Under the pieces are notes generated by a model. The model had not been told where the DNA came from. It ran no database searches and was given only the letters and a program-made list of their open reading frames with translations. DNA of 7,316 bases from Thermoplasmata archaeon. Lineage in GTDB: Archaea; Thermoplasmatota; E2; UBA202; JdFR-43. Below are positions 1 through 6,049 of the stretch, piece by piece; within the stretch, counting starts at the first letter, position 1, and the number at the start of each line of letters is the position of its first letter. The stretch is taken from assembly GCA_003650975.1 (NCBI GenBank), contig QMSU01000046.1, positions 1 through 7,316 on the forward strand. The letters are read 5' to 3'. Made by a program: the position numbers and the translations under genes.

Positions 1-403
1 ACCACTCCTGCGGATAAAATTCATTCTGATGATATACCGGTCCCTCCTTCACCTCAACCGACACCGGCTGCATGTTCAGGGGAACCGCAGGCGGGGCCGG
101 TGCTATCTTTCTGGAGAGGGTGAGGTGTGTCACACCCTGCGGTATCACGGTAACATCCTGAATCTTTGTTCCCGCGGGGAAGGTGTAGGTCTTTGTATAG
201 TAGGGGAGCATGGGGAAGCCCTCCCGGTGCATATATGTGCATCCCTCCAGAGCAATGGTGGCATAGGCACCATCTTCCTCCACAGAAAAGTTATCATATG
301 AGAGATTCTCAACGGCTGCTCTCCCGCTCTCTTCCGGTACATTTAAAATCCCGACAACCGGGCTCACAAGAAGCAACATTACACACACTACCTGCAGTTT
401 CAT
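1..403 (-). CDS. Secreted protein with gingipain-type (C25) propeptide, N-terminal part
   Basis: This reading frame starts at an ATG at 403-401 and runs off the left edge after 134 complete codons. An in-frame TGA two codons upstream (409-407) fixes this as the first possible start. Residues 1-18 look like a short signal peptide: one Lys, then a hydrophobic run (VVCVMLLLV) ending near VVG, so the product is probably exported. Residues 53-88 resemble the propeptide of peptidase family C25 (gingipain-like): a Gly-Phe-Pro-x-Leu-Pro segment at 62-67, then a Tyr/Phe-rich strand and Phe-Pro-Ala-Gly-Thr at 75-79. Residues 130-134 (YPQEW) fit the tail of that domain. In the family this region precedes a caspase-like Cys protease domain, which would lie outside the window, so catalytic activity cannot be judged. 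A role in extracellular protein degradation is inferred. The start sits about 25 bases after a TATA-like box, consistent with a leaderless transcript. Surface proteins sometimes carry the prodomain without a protease, and that remains possible. Confidence 0.72.
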   Translation of the reverse strand, partial: MKLQVVCVMLLLVSPVVGILNVPEESGRAAVENLSYDNFSVEEDGAYATIALEGCTYMHREGFPMLPYYTKTYTFPAGTKIQDVTVIPQGVTHLTLSRKIAPAPPAVPLNMQPVSVEVKEGPVYHQNEFYPQEW

Positions 404-423
404 ATGTCATAATGCCGGATGTA

Positions 424-433
424 TTAAAAAATA
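424..433 (-). promoter_or_regulatory. TATA-like box for the C25-type protein
   Basis: On the minus strand this reads TATTTTTTAA, centred about 25 bases upstream of the ATG at 403. That is the archaeal TATA-to-start distance, so transcription probably begins at or very near the start codon. No Shine-Dalgarno motif lies between. The remainder of the 404-549 spacer shows no open frame, clear hairpin or repeat. Confidence 0.5.
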
Positions 434-549
434 TTGCCGCTGCAAAAATGAAGAAGAGATGTACGTATGCATTACCGATAGTTCAACCAGTTTTACACAG
501 TGAAGGACGAGAATGATGCTTCAGTTCCAGCTTTCATTTCCCCGCCTGC

Positions 550-1329
550 TCATATTCGTAGCAGTACTTTCATTTTCTCCGGTAGTTCCACGGTTTCCCC
601 CCTTTTCAACCGGTATGCCGCATCAATGCATTTCTCCACCGCAGTGTTGAACAGCCGCTCTCCGTATTCGGCATCTGCCTCCCCGGGACTCCCGATGTAG
701 GCATCGTGCGCTCCCAGTTCTCTGAATTTTTTCAGTGAGTTGAGAAGCGTGAAATCCACATGAAAGGGTTCCATGTGGTAATCCCTGACCATTTCCGGAA
801 ACAGATGAAGCATGATGGAAGTTTCCTTCACATCGGCATGCACCTCTCCCTCCCGCTCCTCAAAAAGCTCCTTCCTGAAGTAATAGGGGGCAAGGGGTTC
901 GCAGGCAATCACATTCCATCTCCGGGCTTTTTTTATGGCCCTGTGGATGGCCTTCACATGCCACAGATCCATGTGGAAATTTATCACCATGAAACGGGTG
1001 AACCCATGGGTTCCAAATGATTTGAAGATATCGAGCAGCACACGGTACACCGCCTTCCATTCCACAGAAACGGTACCCGGAAACCCCTCCAGATACCGGC
1101 ACGACCCGAGAGGAAGAGGGGGGAGCGACACACACGGTATGTCCCGCTCTCTCAGGGAGGCCACTGTTTTTTCCTCGATTGCCCGTGCGATGAAAAAATC
1201 GGTTGCCACCGGCAGGTGGGGGCCGTGCGCCTCCAGCGGGCCGATGGAGATGAAAAATAAGGTGTCCTTGGGCATGGAAGCGATTTCCTTCCATGAGCAT
1301 TCCGCTGCATTCATGGTACTATATGACAT
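550..1329 (-). CDS. Creatininase-family metal-dependent amidohydrolase
   Basis: This 259-residue protein has the length and motif order of the creatininase family, binuclear-metal enzymes that hydrolyse C-N bonds in cyclic amides or formamides. Visible elements are Gly-Pro-Leu-Glu-x-His-Gly-Pro-His-Leu-Pro at 30-40 with Glu33, His35 and Asp44; a Phe-Pro-Gly-Thr segment at 83-86; Asn-Phe-His-Met-Asp at 117-121; and His164 with Glu169-Thr170-Ser171. These line up with the metal ligands Glu34, His36, Asp45, His120 and Glu122 of Pseudomonas creatininase, Asp121 taking the place of Glu122. The common family Asn-Gly-His-Gly-Gly-Asn motif is altered. The substrate cannot be read from sequence. In archaea a known family member is ArfB, the formamide hydrolase of riboflavin/F420 synthesis, and it is one candidate here. 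The gene diverges from hycI across a very short spacer. An internal ATG at 1314 (residue 6) would also leave the whole domain intact and give more promoter room, so the start is uncertain. Confidence 0.85.
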   Translation of the reverse strand: MSYSTMNAAECSWKEIASMPKDTLFFISIGPLEAHGPHLPVATDFFIARAIEEKTVASLRERDIPCVSLPPLPLGSCRYLEGFPGTVSVEWKAVYRVLLDIFKSFGTHGFTRFMVINFHMDLWHVKAIHRAIKKARRWNVIACEPLAPYYFRKELFEEREGEVHADVKETSIMLHLFPEMVRDYHMEPFHVDFTLLNSLKKFRELGAHDAYIGSPGEADAEYGERLFNTAVEKCIDAAYRLKRGETVELPEKMKVLLRI

Positions 1330-1330
1330 A

Positions 1331-1338
1331 TTTATAAA
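1331..1338 (+). promoter_or_regulatory. TATA box for hycI, overlapping the upstream ATG
   Basis: The octamer TTTATAAA is centred about 24.5 bases upstream of the GTG at 1359, the spacing expected for a leaderless archaeal start. Its last base is the A of the ATG at 1338, so that ATG would lie upstream of the transcript. This decides the start of hycI. On the other strand the overlapping TTATAAATA (1337-1329) is too close to serve either creatininase start. A weaker CTATAGAAA (1353-1345, minus strand) may serve that gene, giving a short leader before the ATG at 1314. Confidence 0.55.
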
Positions 1339-1358
1339 TGGCTTTTTCTATAGTATCT

Positions 1359-1796
1359 GTGAATGTACTGCTCGGTGTGGGAAATGAATTGCATGGTGAT
1401 GATGGCGTGGGGGTATATGTGGCGCGCCACTTTCACCATGAAGGGTGGGCTGTCATAGAGTGCGGTACCGCCCCTGAAAATTACATCGGGAAGGTGATGG
1501 CCAGCACGCCTGAGATCGTGGTCATTGTGGATGCAGCTGACATGGGACTGGAGGCGGGGGCGATACGGATAATCCCCAAGGAGCGCATGGGGGCGGCCTC
1601 CTTTTCCACCCATTCACTGCCGCTCTCGGTGCTCATCTCTCATATTGAAATGGCCACGCATGCCCATGTGTACCTGATCGGTGTGCAGCCAGGGCACATG
1701 CGAGGGGAGATGTCTCCTCTGGTAAAAAAGGCCGCACATCACATCATGGCAGTGCTGAAGAAGGGGACGACGGAAGAATTTGTGGTACTCGAATGA
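1359..1796 (+). CDS. hycI: HycI-type [NiFe]-hydrogenase maturation protease
   Basis: Peptidases of this family (M52) clip the C-terminal extension of the hydrogenase large subunit after nickel insertion, the last step in active-site assembly in the cytoplasm. From the GTG start the protein has 145 residues. It opens with a beta strand and Gly-Val-Gly-Asn-Glu-Leu-His-Gly-Asp-Asp-Gly (6-16), then Gly-Thr-Ala-Pro-Glu-Asn (36-41), Val-Asp-Ala-Ala-Asp-Met-Gly-Leu (57-64) and Thr-His-Ser-Leu-Pro-Leu (84-89). Asp15, Asp58 and His85 match the nickel-binding residues of this family. The Gly-Thr-Ala-Pro-Glu-Asn and Asp-Met-Gly-Leu segments closely resemble E. coli HycI, the protease for hydrogenase 3, rather than HybD or HyaD. 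The ATG at 1338 would add seven residues absent from the family and overlaps the TATA box, so GTG is preferred. No hydrogenase subunit is nearby; the client, probably a group 3 or 4 enzyme, must be encoded elsewhere. Confidence 0.82.
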   Translation: MNVLLGVGNELHGDDGVGVYVARHFHHEGWAVIECGTAPENYIGKVMASTPEIVVIVDAADMGLEAGAIRIIPKERMGAASFSTHSLPLSVLISHIEMATHAHVYLIGVQPGHMRGEMSPLVKKAAHHIMAVLKKGTTEEFVVLE

Positions 1797-1854
1797 TCCG
1801 CAGTCCATGTGATATTTTCCAGCAGGTGGGCAGTTAAAACAATCTGGGGTAAAC

Positions 1855-1863
1855 ATTTATTAT
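1855..1863 (+). promoter_or_regulatory. TATA-like box for purD
   Basis: ATTTATTAT is centred 26 bases before the purD ATG at 1885, so the transcript is probably leaderless. There is no Shine-Dalgarno motif in the intervening sequence. The rest of the 1797-1854 spacer contains no other recognisable signal. Confidence 0.5.
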
Positions 1864-1864
1864 C

Positions 1865-1870
1865 TTTTTT
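1865..1870 (+). terminator. Possible T-run terminator of hycI
   Basis: A run of six T follows the hycI stop codon by about 70 bases, with no hairpin before it. Archaeal transcription can end at such T tracts. It lies between the purD TATA box and the purD start, so termination of hycI and initiation of purD would share the same DNA. The call is weak, because the run is short. Confidence 0.25.
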
Positions 1871-1884
1871 ACTATACCATTTTA

Positions 1885-3207
1885 ATGCGTGTTTTGGTTG
1901 TAGGCGGAGGTGCTCGAGAACATGCCATTTGCAATGCAATATCCGAAAGTGATGCAGAGCTTTACTCCTTTATGAAAAATGCGAACCCCGGGATAAAAAG
2001 GATGGCAAAGGATTACATGCTGCATGATGAAAGGGATGTCGAAAAGGTTCTCTCCTACGCGCTGGATAAAAAAATAGACCTGGTGGTCATAGGGCCGGAG
2101 GCCCCGGAGGAGGCAGGCGTGGCAGATGCCCTCCAGAAACACAGCATACCGGTTGCATCCCCCACAAAAGCGGCGGCGGAGATTGAAACCAACAAGGAAT
2201 TCATGAGATCCCTCATGGAGAAACACAGCATCCCGGGGAATGTGAGGTGCAGGGCATTTTCCAGCGTTGATATGGCCCAGGAATTCATCGAGATGCTCGA
2301 CGGGGAGGTGGCGGTAAAACCTCTCGGACTCACCGGCGGAAAGGGAGTGAAACTTGCCGGCGACCATTTTCATACCATACGCGAGGCGGTGGCGTATGCA
2401 GGGGAAGTGATTGAAAGGGAAATCGGAGGGGCGCATAAGGTGCTGATAGAGGAAAAAATTGTCGGAGAGGAATTCACGCTTCAGGCATTCTGCGATGGCT
2501 CCACCATCTATCCCATGCCCTCGGTGCAGGACCACAAGAGGCTCCTTCCCGGCGACCGCGGACCCAATACGGGGGGAATGGGTTCTTACAGCCACAGGAG
2601 CGGTCTTCTCCCATTCATGCAGCCGTCTGATTATGAGGAGGCGGCCACCATACTCCAGAAAATAATAGAGGCGCTGAAAAGGGAGGGAAGGGAGTACAGA
2701 GGAACCATTTATGGACAGTTCATGCTCACAGGGGATGGCGTGAAGGTGGTGGAAATCAATGCACGGTTTGGCGACCCGGAGGCCATGAATGTGCTGCCGC
2801 TGCTCAAGACGAATTTTGTCGACATATGCATGGCCATGGTGGAGGGGAGTCTGAGCAGAAAGCGCATTGCCTTTGACAAAAAAAGCACGGTCTGCAAATA
2901 CGTGGTGCCCCAGGGATATGGTGTGAAGTCGGAGGCAGGAAAGGAAATCAGGGTGGACGAGGAGGCGATACAGAGGGCAGGCGGCCTTCTCTTCTATGCA
3001 TCGGTAAACGAGGAGAACGGGAAAATTTACACCACCACCTCGAGAAGCCTTGCGGTGGTGGGAATTGCCGATGAGATAACGGAGGCGGAGATCATCTGCG
3101 AAAGGTGCCTGCAGCATGTCAGCGGAGACATTTTTATCCGGCATGACATAGGCACACAGGAATTGCTGGAAAGGAGAATTTCACATATGGCGATGCTCAG
3201 GGGATGA
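1885..3207 (+). CDS. purD: Phosphoribosylamine-glycine ligase (GAR synthetase)
   Basis: PurD joins 5-phosphoribosylamine and glycine with ATP to give GAR, the second step of de novo purine synthesis, in the cytoplasm. The 440-residue length is normal for a single-function PurD. Domains run in the family order: an N-terminal fold with Gly-Gly-Gly-Ala-Arg-Glu-His-Ala (7-14) and Gly-Pro-Glu-Ala-Pro (70-74); an ATP-grasp region with Lys145 followed by a Gly-rich loop (151-154); Pro-Ser-Val-Gln-Asp-His-Lys-Arg (212-219) and Gly-Pro-Asn-Thr-Gly-Gly-Met-Gly (226-233); the metal/ATP motif Glu-Ile-Asn-Ala-Arg-Phe-Gly-Asp-Pro-Glu (290-299); and a C-terminal domain from about 330. The loop after Lys145 (Pro-Leu-Gly-Leu-Thr-Gly-Gly-Lys-Gly) differs from the usual bacterial Ala-Asp-Gly-Leu-Ala-Ala-Gly-Lys-Gly form. 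Its own TATA-like box precedes it, and the GPN GTPase gene begins one base after its stop, implying co-transcription. No other purine gene is in the window. Confidence 0.96.
   Translation: MRVLVVGGGAREHAICNAISESDAELYSFMKNANPGIKRMAKDYMLHDERDVEKVLSYALDKKIDLVVIGPEAPEEAGVADALQKHSIPVASPTKAAAEIETNKEFMRSLMEKHSIPGNVRCRAFSSVDMAQEFIEMLDGEVAVKPLGLTGGKGVKLAGDHFHTIREAVAYAGEVIEREIGGAHKVLIEEKIVGEEFTLQAFCDGSTIYPMPSVQDHKRLLPGDRGPNTGGMGSYSHRSGLLPFMQPSDYEEAATILQKIIEALKREGREYRGTIYGQFMLTGDGVKVVEINARFGDPEAMNVLPLLKTNFVDICMAMVEGSLSRKRIAFDKKSTVCKYVVPQGYGVKSEAGKEIRVDEEAIQRAGGLLFYASVNEENGKIYTTTSRSLAVVGIADEITEAEIICERCLQHVSGDIFIRHDIGTQELLERRISHMAMLRG
3199..3206 (+). promoter_or_regulatory. Possible ribosome binding site of the GPN GTPase gene
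   Basis: AGGGGATG at the very end of purD precedes the ATG at 3209 and partly matches the GGTGAT-type archaeal Shine-Dalgarno. This gene is internal to a transcript and cannot be leaderless, unlike the others here. A second ATG at 3218 is preceded too closely by GGAGGAG to use it well, so 3209 is preferred. Confidence 0.4.
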
Positions 3208-3208
3208 A

Positions 3209-3979
3209 ATGGAGGAGATGGCATATGTCTATTTCGTGGGTACGGCGGGCTCTGGAAAGAGCATGCTCACCGCAGCCTTTGATGAATGGTGCAGAAGGCA
3301 CAGATACAATGTCATAACAGTGAACCTCGACCCGGGAGTGAGGCATATACCGTATGACCCGGAAATCGATGTGAGGGAGTGGATTATTCTCGAGGAGGTC
3401 ATGAAGGAGTACGGCCTCGGTCCAAACGGCGCTCAAATTGCCTGTGCCGACATGATCGCCCTCAATGTATCGGAGATTGAGGAGCGCCTGGGAGAATACC
3501 GTGCCGATTACGTGCTGTTTGATACCCCCGGCCAGCTGGAACTGTTTGCATTCAGGAGCGCGGGAAAGGTGCTGATGGACCATCTCGGAAGGAACAATTC
3601 ACTTCTCGGTTTTCTGATAGACCCGGCACTTTCCACCACCCCGGCGCATTTTGTTTCCCAGCTCATGCTCTCCGCGGTCACGCAGTTTAAGCTTGAAGTT
3701 CCCCTTGTCAACATTCTCCCGAAGGTGGATATAATTGAAAAACAGACGCTTGAGATGATAATGGAATGGGGAAAAAACCCGGATGTGCTCTATGAGGAAC
3801 TCATGCAGAGAAATTCTCTCCATGCGCAGATGGGTGAAAAGCTCATCAATGTGATAAGGGAGATGGGGAGCCACACCCGGCTCATACCTCTCTCCTCAGA
3901 AACACTTGAGGGAATGGAAGACCTGTACACCTTCATACAGCACGTATTTTATGGCGGGGAGGATCTGGAAAAGTCGTAG
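3209..3979 (+). CDS. GPN-loop GTPase
   Basis: GPN-loop GTPases are dimeric P-loop enzymes found in archaea and eukaryotes. The eukaryotic paralogues act in assembly and nuclear import of RNA polymerase II; the archaeal role is not settled. The 256-residue protein has the usual length. Visible motifs are the P-loop Gly-Thr-Ala-Gly-Ser-Gly-Lys-Ser (11-18); Asn-Leu-Asp-Pro-Gly (39-43) followed by Tyr-Asp-Pro-Glu-Ile-Asp (49-54); the diagnostic Gly-Pro-Asn insertion (71-73); and the switch II Asp-Thr-Pro-Gly-Gln-Leu-Glu (105-111). The position of the guanine-specificity motif reads Pro-Lys-Val-Asp (171-174) where Asn-Lys-x-Asp or a close variant is typical, so the Asn is replaced by Pro. Ser-Ser-Glu-Thr near the end (about residues 230-233) suits the G5 position. 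The gene is translationally close to purD (one-base gap) and converges on the coiled-coil gene, with 4 bases between stop codons. Family assignment is firm; substrate partners are unknown. Confidence 0.95.
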   Translation: MEEMAYVYFVGTAGSGKSMLTAAFDEWCRRHRYNVITVNLDPGVRHIPYDPEIDVREWIILEEVMKEYGLGPNGAQIACADMIALNVSEIEERLGEYRADYVLFDTPGQLELFAFRSAGKVLMDHLGRNNSLLGFLIDPALSTTPAHFVSQLMLSAVTQFKLEVPLVNILPKVDIIEKQTLEMIMEWGKNPDVLYEELMQRNSLHAQMGEKLINVIREMGSHTRLIPLSSETLEGMEDLYTFIQHVFYGGEDLEKS

Positions 3980-3983
3980 CGGA

Positions 3984-4829
3984 TCAATCGGGCAGTTTGA
4001 ATTTGCTGAATGCGGTGGCCGCCGACTCTATGAATTCTCTGTTCTCGGCATACCATGACTCCCACCGGTCCAGTTTCTCCTTTGCTTCCTCATACTCCCT
4101 TGATATTTCCTCATATTTTTTGAAAAGTTTGGCGAGGCGTTCCTGCTCCTTTCTGTATTTCTCCTGAATTTCGTTAAAATGCTCCTTAATCTTAATCAGG
4201 TCCTTGAGCGGCTCCAGTTCCTTCACCCGGTTTGCCAGTTCCTCTGCCTGTTTTTTATACGGGATGTACGATTTCAATTCCTCCACTTCCTTTTCAAGGC
4301 TGCTGGTTCTCTCCCGTTCCTTCACCAGCTCAATTCTGAGCTCTTCCGTTTCCTTTCTCTTTTCCTCCAGTTCCTTTCTCAGCACATCGAGCATGTTCTG
4401 TTTTTCCCTGAGTTCTCCCATCTCTTCCATCTGTCGCTGCAATTCCTGAATTTCACCCTCCTTTTCATCCACCAGCGCACTGAGTTCCTCCCTTTCTCTC
4501 AGGTGCTGTGACACCTCGTCCTCCTGTCTTTTATACGCATCCCAGAGTTTCTCCAGCCGTGTTTTCTCCTTTTCCAGCTCGTTTTTGTATCTTTCCGCCT
4601 CCTGCAGGGCCGCCAGCGCCCGCTCCTCAGACTCCTGGGCCTTCCGCCGCATCATATCGGTGAGCTCCTCCCACCTGTTGATCTGCTCCTCTGAAAATAA
4701 TCTCCTTAATTTCTCGAGCGCCTCCTGCTCTTTGTAGGAGCCCTTGGCAATTGCATCAATCTCATCGATCATCGTTTTAAAATTTGCCTTAAATTCCTCT
4801 ATTCCATATATCTCGTCCATTGCAATCAT
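3984..4829 (-). CDS. Cysteine-free coiled-coil protein of unknown function
   Basis: I do not recognise this 281-residue protein. A short N-terminal region (1-56) with Phe-Lys-x-Asn-Phe-Lys and Trp53 is followed by a long, highly charged helix rich in Glu, Lys, Arg and Leu from about 57 to 189. A Ser-Tyr-Ile-Pro break at 187-190 leads to a second helix, 191 to about 256, with another Pro at 207. A distinct tail, Trp-Glu-Ser-Trp-Tyr (256-260) and Phe-Ser-Lys-Phe-Lys-Leu-Pro-Asp (274-281), is not coiled-coil-like and may be a binding or dimer-capping patch. There is no signal peptide, membrane segment, Walker motif or Cys, so it is probably cytoplasmic and structural or a scaffold, which is inference. 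SMC/Rad50-like similarity would reflect coiled-coil composition only. Two ATGs (4829 and 4820) are in frame; a TATA-like box favours either a leaderless start at 4829 or a very short leader to 4820. Confidence 0.85.
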   Translation of the reverse strand: MIAMDEIYGIEEFKANFKTMIDEIDAIAKGSYKEQEALEKLRRLFSEEQINRWEELTDMMRRKAQESEERALAALQEAERYKNELEKEKTRLEKLWDAYKRQEDEVSQHLREREELSALVDEKEGEIQELQRQMEEMGELREKQNMLDVLRKELEEKRKETEELRIELVKERERTSSLEKEVEELKSYIPYKKQAEELANRVKELEPLKDLIKIKEHFNEIQEKYRKEQERLAKLFKKYEEISREYEEAKEKLDRWESWYAENREFIESAATAFSKFKLPD

Positions 4830-4845
4830 TAAGAAATGATTATAT

Positions 4846-4856
4846 GGATATTTAAA
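4846..4856 (-). promoter_or_regulatory. TATA-like box for the coiled-coil gene
   Basis: On the minus strand this reads TTTAAATATCC, centred 22 bases before the ATG at 4829 and 31 before the ATG at 4820. Initiation would fall between or at these codons. It lies in the 87-base divergent spacer, facing away from the dehydrogenase promoter. Confidence 0.45.
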
Positions 4857-4883
4857 GGTTATTGCATTCTTCTCGCTCCCAGC

Positions 4884-4896
4884 AAATATTTTAAAT
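4884..4896 (+). promoter_or_regulatory. TATA box for the dehydrogenase gene
   Basis: AAATATTTTAAAT is AT-only and centred 27 bases upstream of the ATG at 4917. This supports a leaderless transcript starting there and argues against a 27-codon extension to an upstream in-frame ATG at 4836, which would lie upstream of the promoter. Confidence 0.6.
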
Positions 4897-4916
4897 TGAT
4901 TTCCATTTCTCTCTCA

Positions 4917-6035
4917 ATGAAATATAAAATTGCCATATTGCCAGGGGATGGCATCGGAAAGGATGTGATGGAGGCGGCGCGCATCGTACTGAATTCACTC
5001 GAGCTGTCCGCAGAGTATATTGAGGGCGATATAGGGTGGGAGTTCTGGCGGAAGGAGGGCAATCCGGTTCCGGAAAGGACCATCCAGCTTCTCAGGGAGA
5101 CGGACTGTGCATTGTTCGGTGCCATCACCTCGAAGCCAAAAAAGGAGGCGCAGGAGGAATTGCCGCCTTATTTAAAGGGCAAGGTTGAATACTACAGCCC
5201 CATCGTGAAACTGAGGCAACTCTTCGATTTGTACGCCAATGTGCGTCCGTGCAAGGCATATGAAGGAAATCCGCTGAATTACCGGGATGACATTGACCTC
5301 GTGGTGTTCAGGGAAAATACCCAGGGACTCTACTCTGGGGTGGAGTTCCGCCCCCTCCCGGAGGAGGTGAGAAAGGCGCTGGAAATTCATCCAAAAATGC
5401 AGAAGTTCAGTGATGTGCCGTCGGATGAAATCGCCGTTTCTCTCAGAATATTCACGAGGGAGGGCTGCCACAGGATACTGAAAAAGGCGTTTCTCTATGC
5501 AAAAGAAAATGAGAGGAAAGGTGTCACCGTGGTTGAAAAACCCAATGTGATCAGGGAAACTTCCGGAATGATGATTGAGGAGGCACGGAAACTGAAGGAA
5601 GAGTATCCCGGCATTGAATATGGTGAGGCAAATATTGATGCCATGGCCATGTGGCTTGTGAAGAACCCGCAGGACTACGATGTGCTGGTCACATCAAATA
5701 TGTTCGGCGACATCGTATCAGACCTTGCGGCACAGCTGGTGGGCGGTCTCGGCTTTGCCTGCAGTGGCAATATCGGTGATGACTATGCCATCTTTGAACC
5801 GACCCACGGCTCCGCGCCAAAATACGCCGGCAAATATGTGGTGAACCCCACCGCCATGTTGCTCTCTGTAAAAATGATGCTTGACTGGCTTGGGGAGCGG
5901 AAACTGGCCGCACGACTTGAACACGGCATCGCACAAACCATCAGGGAGGAAAAGGTGAGAACCTATGATATGGGGGGCAATGCCACCACGCTCGAAATGG
6001 CAGAGGAAGTGATACGAAACATGGATGGTGAGTAA
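4917..6035 (+). CDS. Isocitrate/isopropylmalate-family dehydrogenase
   Basis: This 372-residue enzyme belongs to the metal-dependent beta-decarboxylating dehydrogenases, which oxidise and decarboxylate isocitrate, 3-isopropylmalate, homoisocitrate or tartrate. It starts at Met with Leu-Pro-Gly-Asp-Gly-Ile-Gly (8-14). Substrate-site arginines are Arg100, Arg110 and Arg132; catalytic residues are Tyr139 (in Arg-Glu-Asn-Thr-Gln-Gly-Leu-Tyr) and Lys208; metal-binding Asp are Asp241, Asp265 and Asp269. The nucleotide loop is His-Gly-Ser-Ala-Pro-Lys-Tyr-Ala-Gly (297-305) with Asn310. Lys302, Tyr303 and Tyr350 match the NADP-contacting Lys344, Tyr345 and Tyr391 of E. coli isocitrate dehydrogenase, whereas NAD enzymes usually have Asp at the first position; Arg395 is not conserved (Gly354). 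Ser94 matches E. coli Ser113, but the following Asn115 is replaced by Ile96, so the substrate is uncertain. An NADP-dependent isocitrate dehydrogenase is my first guess, with a homoisocitrate or isopropylmalate enzyme as alternatives. It stands alone: no leuCD, aconitase or citrate synthase lies nearby. Confidence 0.9.
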   Translation: MKYKIAILPGDGIGKDVMEAARIVLNSLELSAEYIEGDIGWEFWRKEGNPVPERTIQLLRETDCALFGAITSKPKKEAQEELPPYLKGKVEYYSPIVKLRQLFDLYANVRPCKAYEGNPLNYRDDIDLVVFRENTQGLYSGVEFRPLPEEVRKALEIHPKMQKFSDVPSDEIAVSLRIFTREGCHRILKKAFLYAKENERKGVTVVEKPNVIRETSGMMIEEARKLKEEYPGIEYGEANIDAMAMWLVKNPQDYDVLVTSNMFGDIVSDLAAQLVGGLGFACSGNIGDDYAIFEPTHGSAPKYAGKYVVNPTAMLLSVKMMLDWLGERKLAARLEHGIAQTIREEKVRTYDMGGNATTLEMAEEVIRNMDGE

Positions 6036-6049
6036 AGGGTGGAAATTAA

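Noticed and set aside
860..1387. Open frames overlapping the creatininase gene on both strands (860-1300 and 935-1387)
   Set aside because: They have no domain-like motifs and lie over a gene with clear catalytic residues.
1882..3144. 420-codon open frame on the minus strand opposite purD
   Set aside because: It mirrors purD almost entirely; its translation is rich in His, Arg and Cys, has no recognisable domain, and follows from the codon bias of the sense gene.
4179..4511. Plus-strand open frames within the coiled-coil gene (also 4204-4449)
   Set aside because: Their Phe/Leu/Ser-rich translations are the reverse complement of Glu/Lys codons in a coiled coil and can look falsely like membrane proteins.
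4836..4916. 27-codon N-terminal extension of the dehydrogenase
   Set aside because: The family begins just before the Pro-Gly-Asp-Gly-Ile-Gly strand, and the TATA box at 4884-4896 lies inside the extension.
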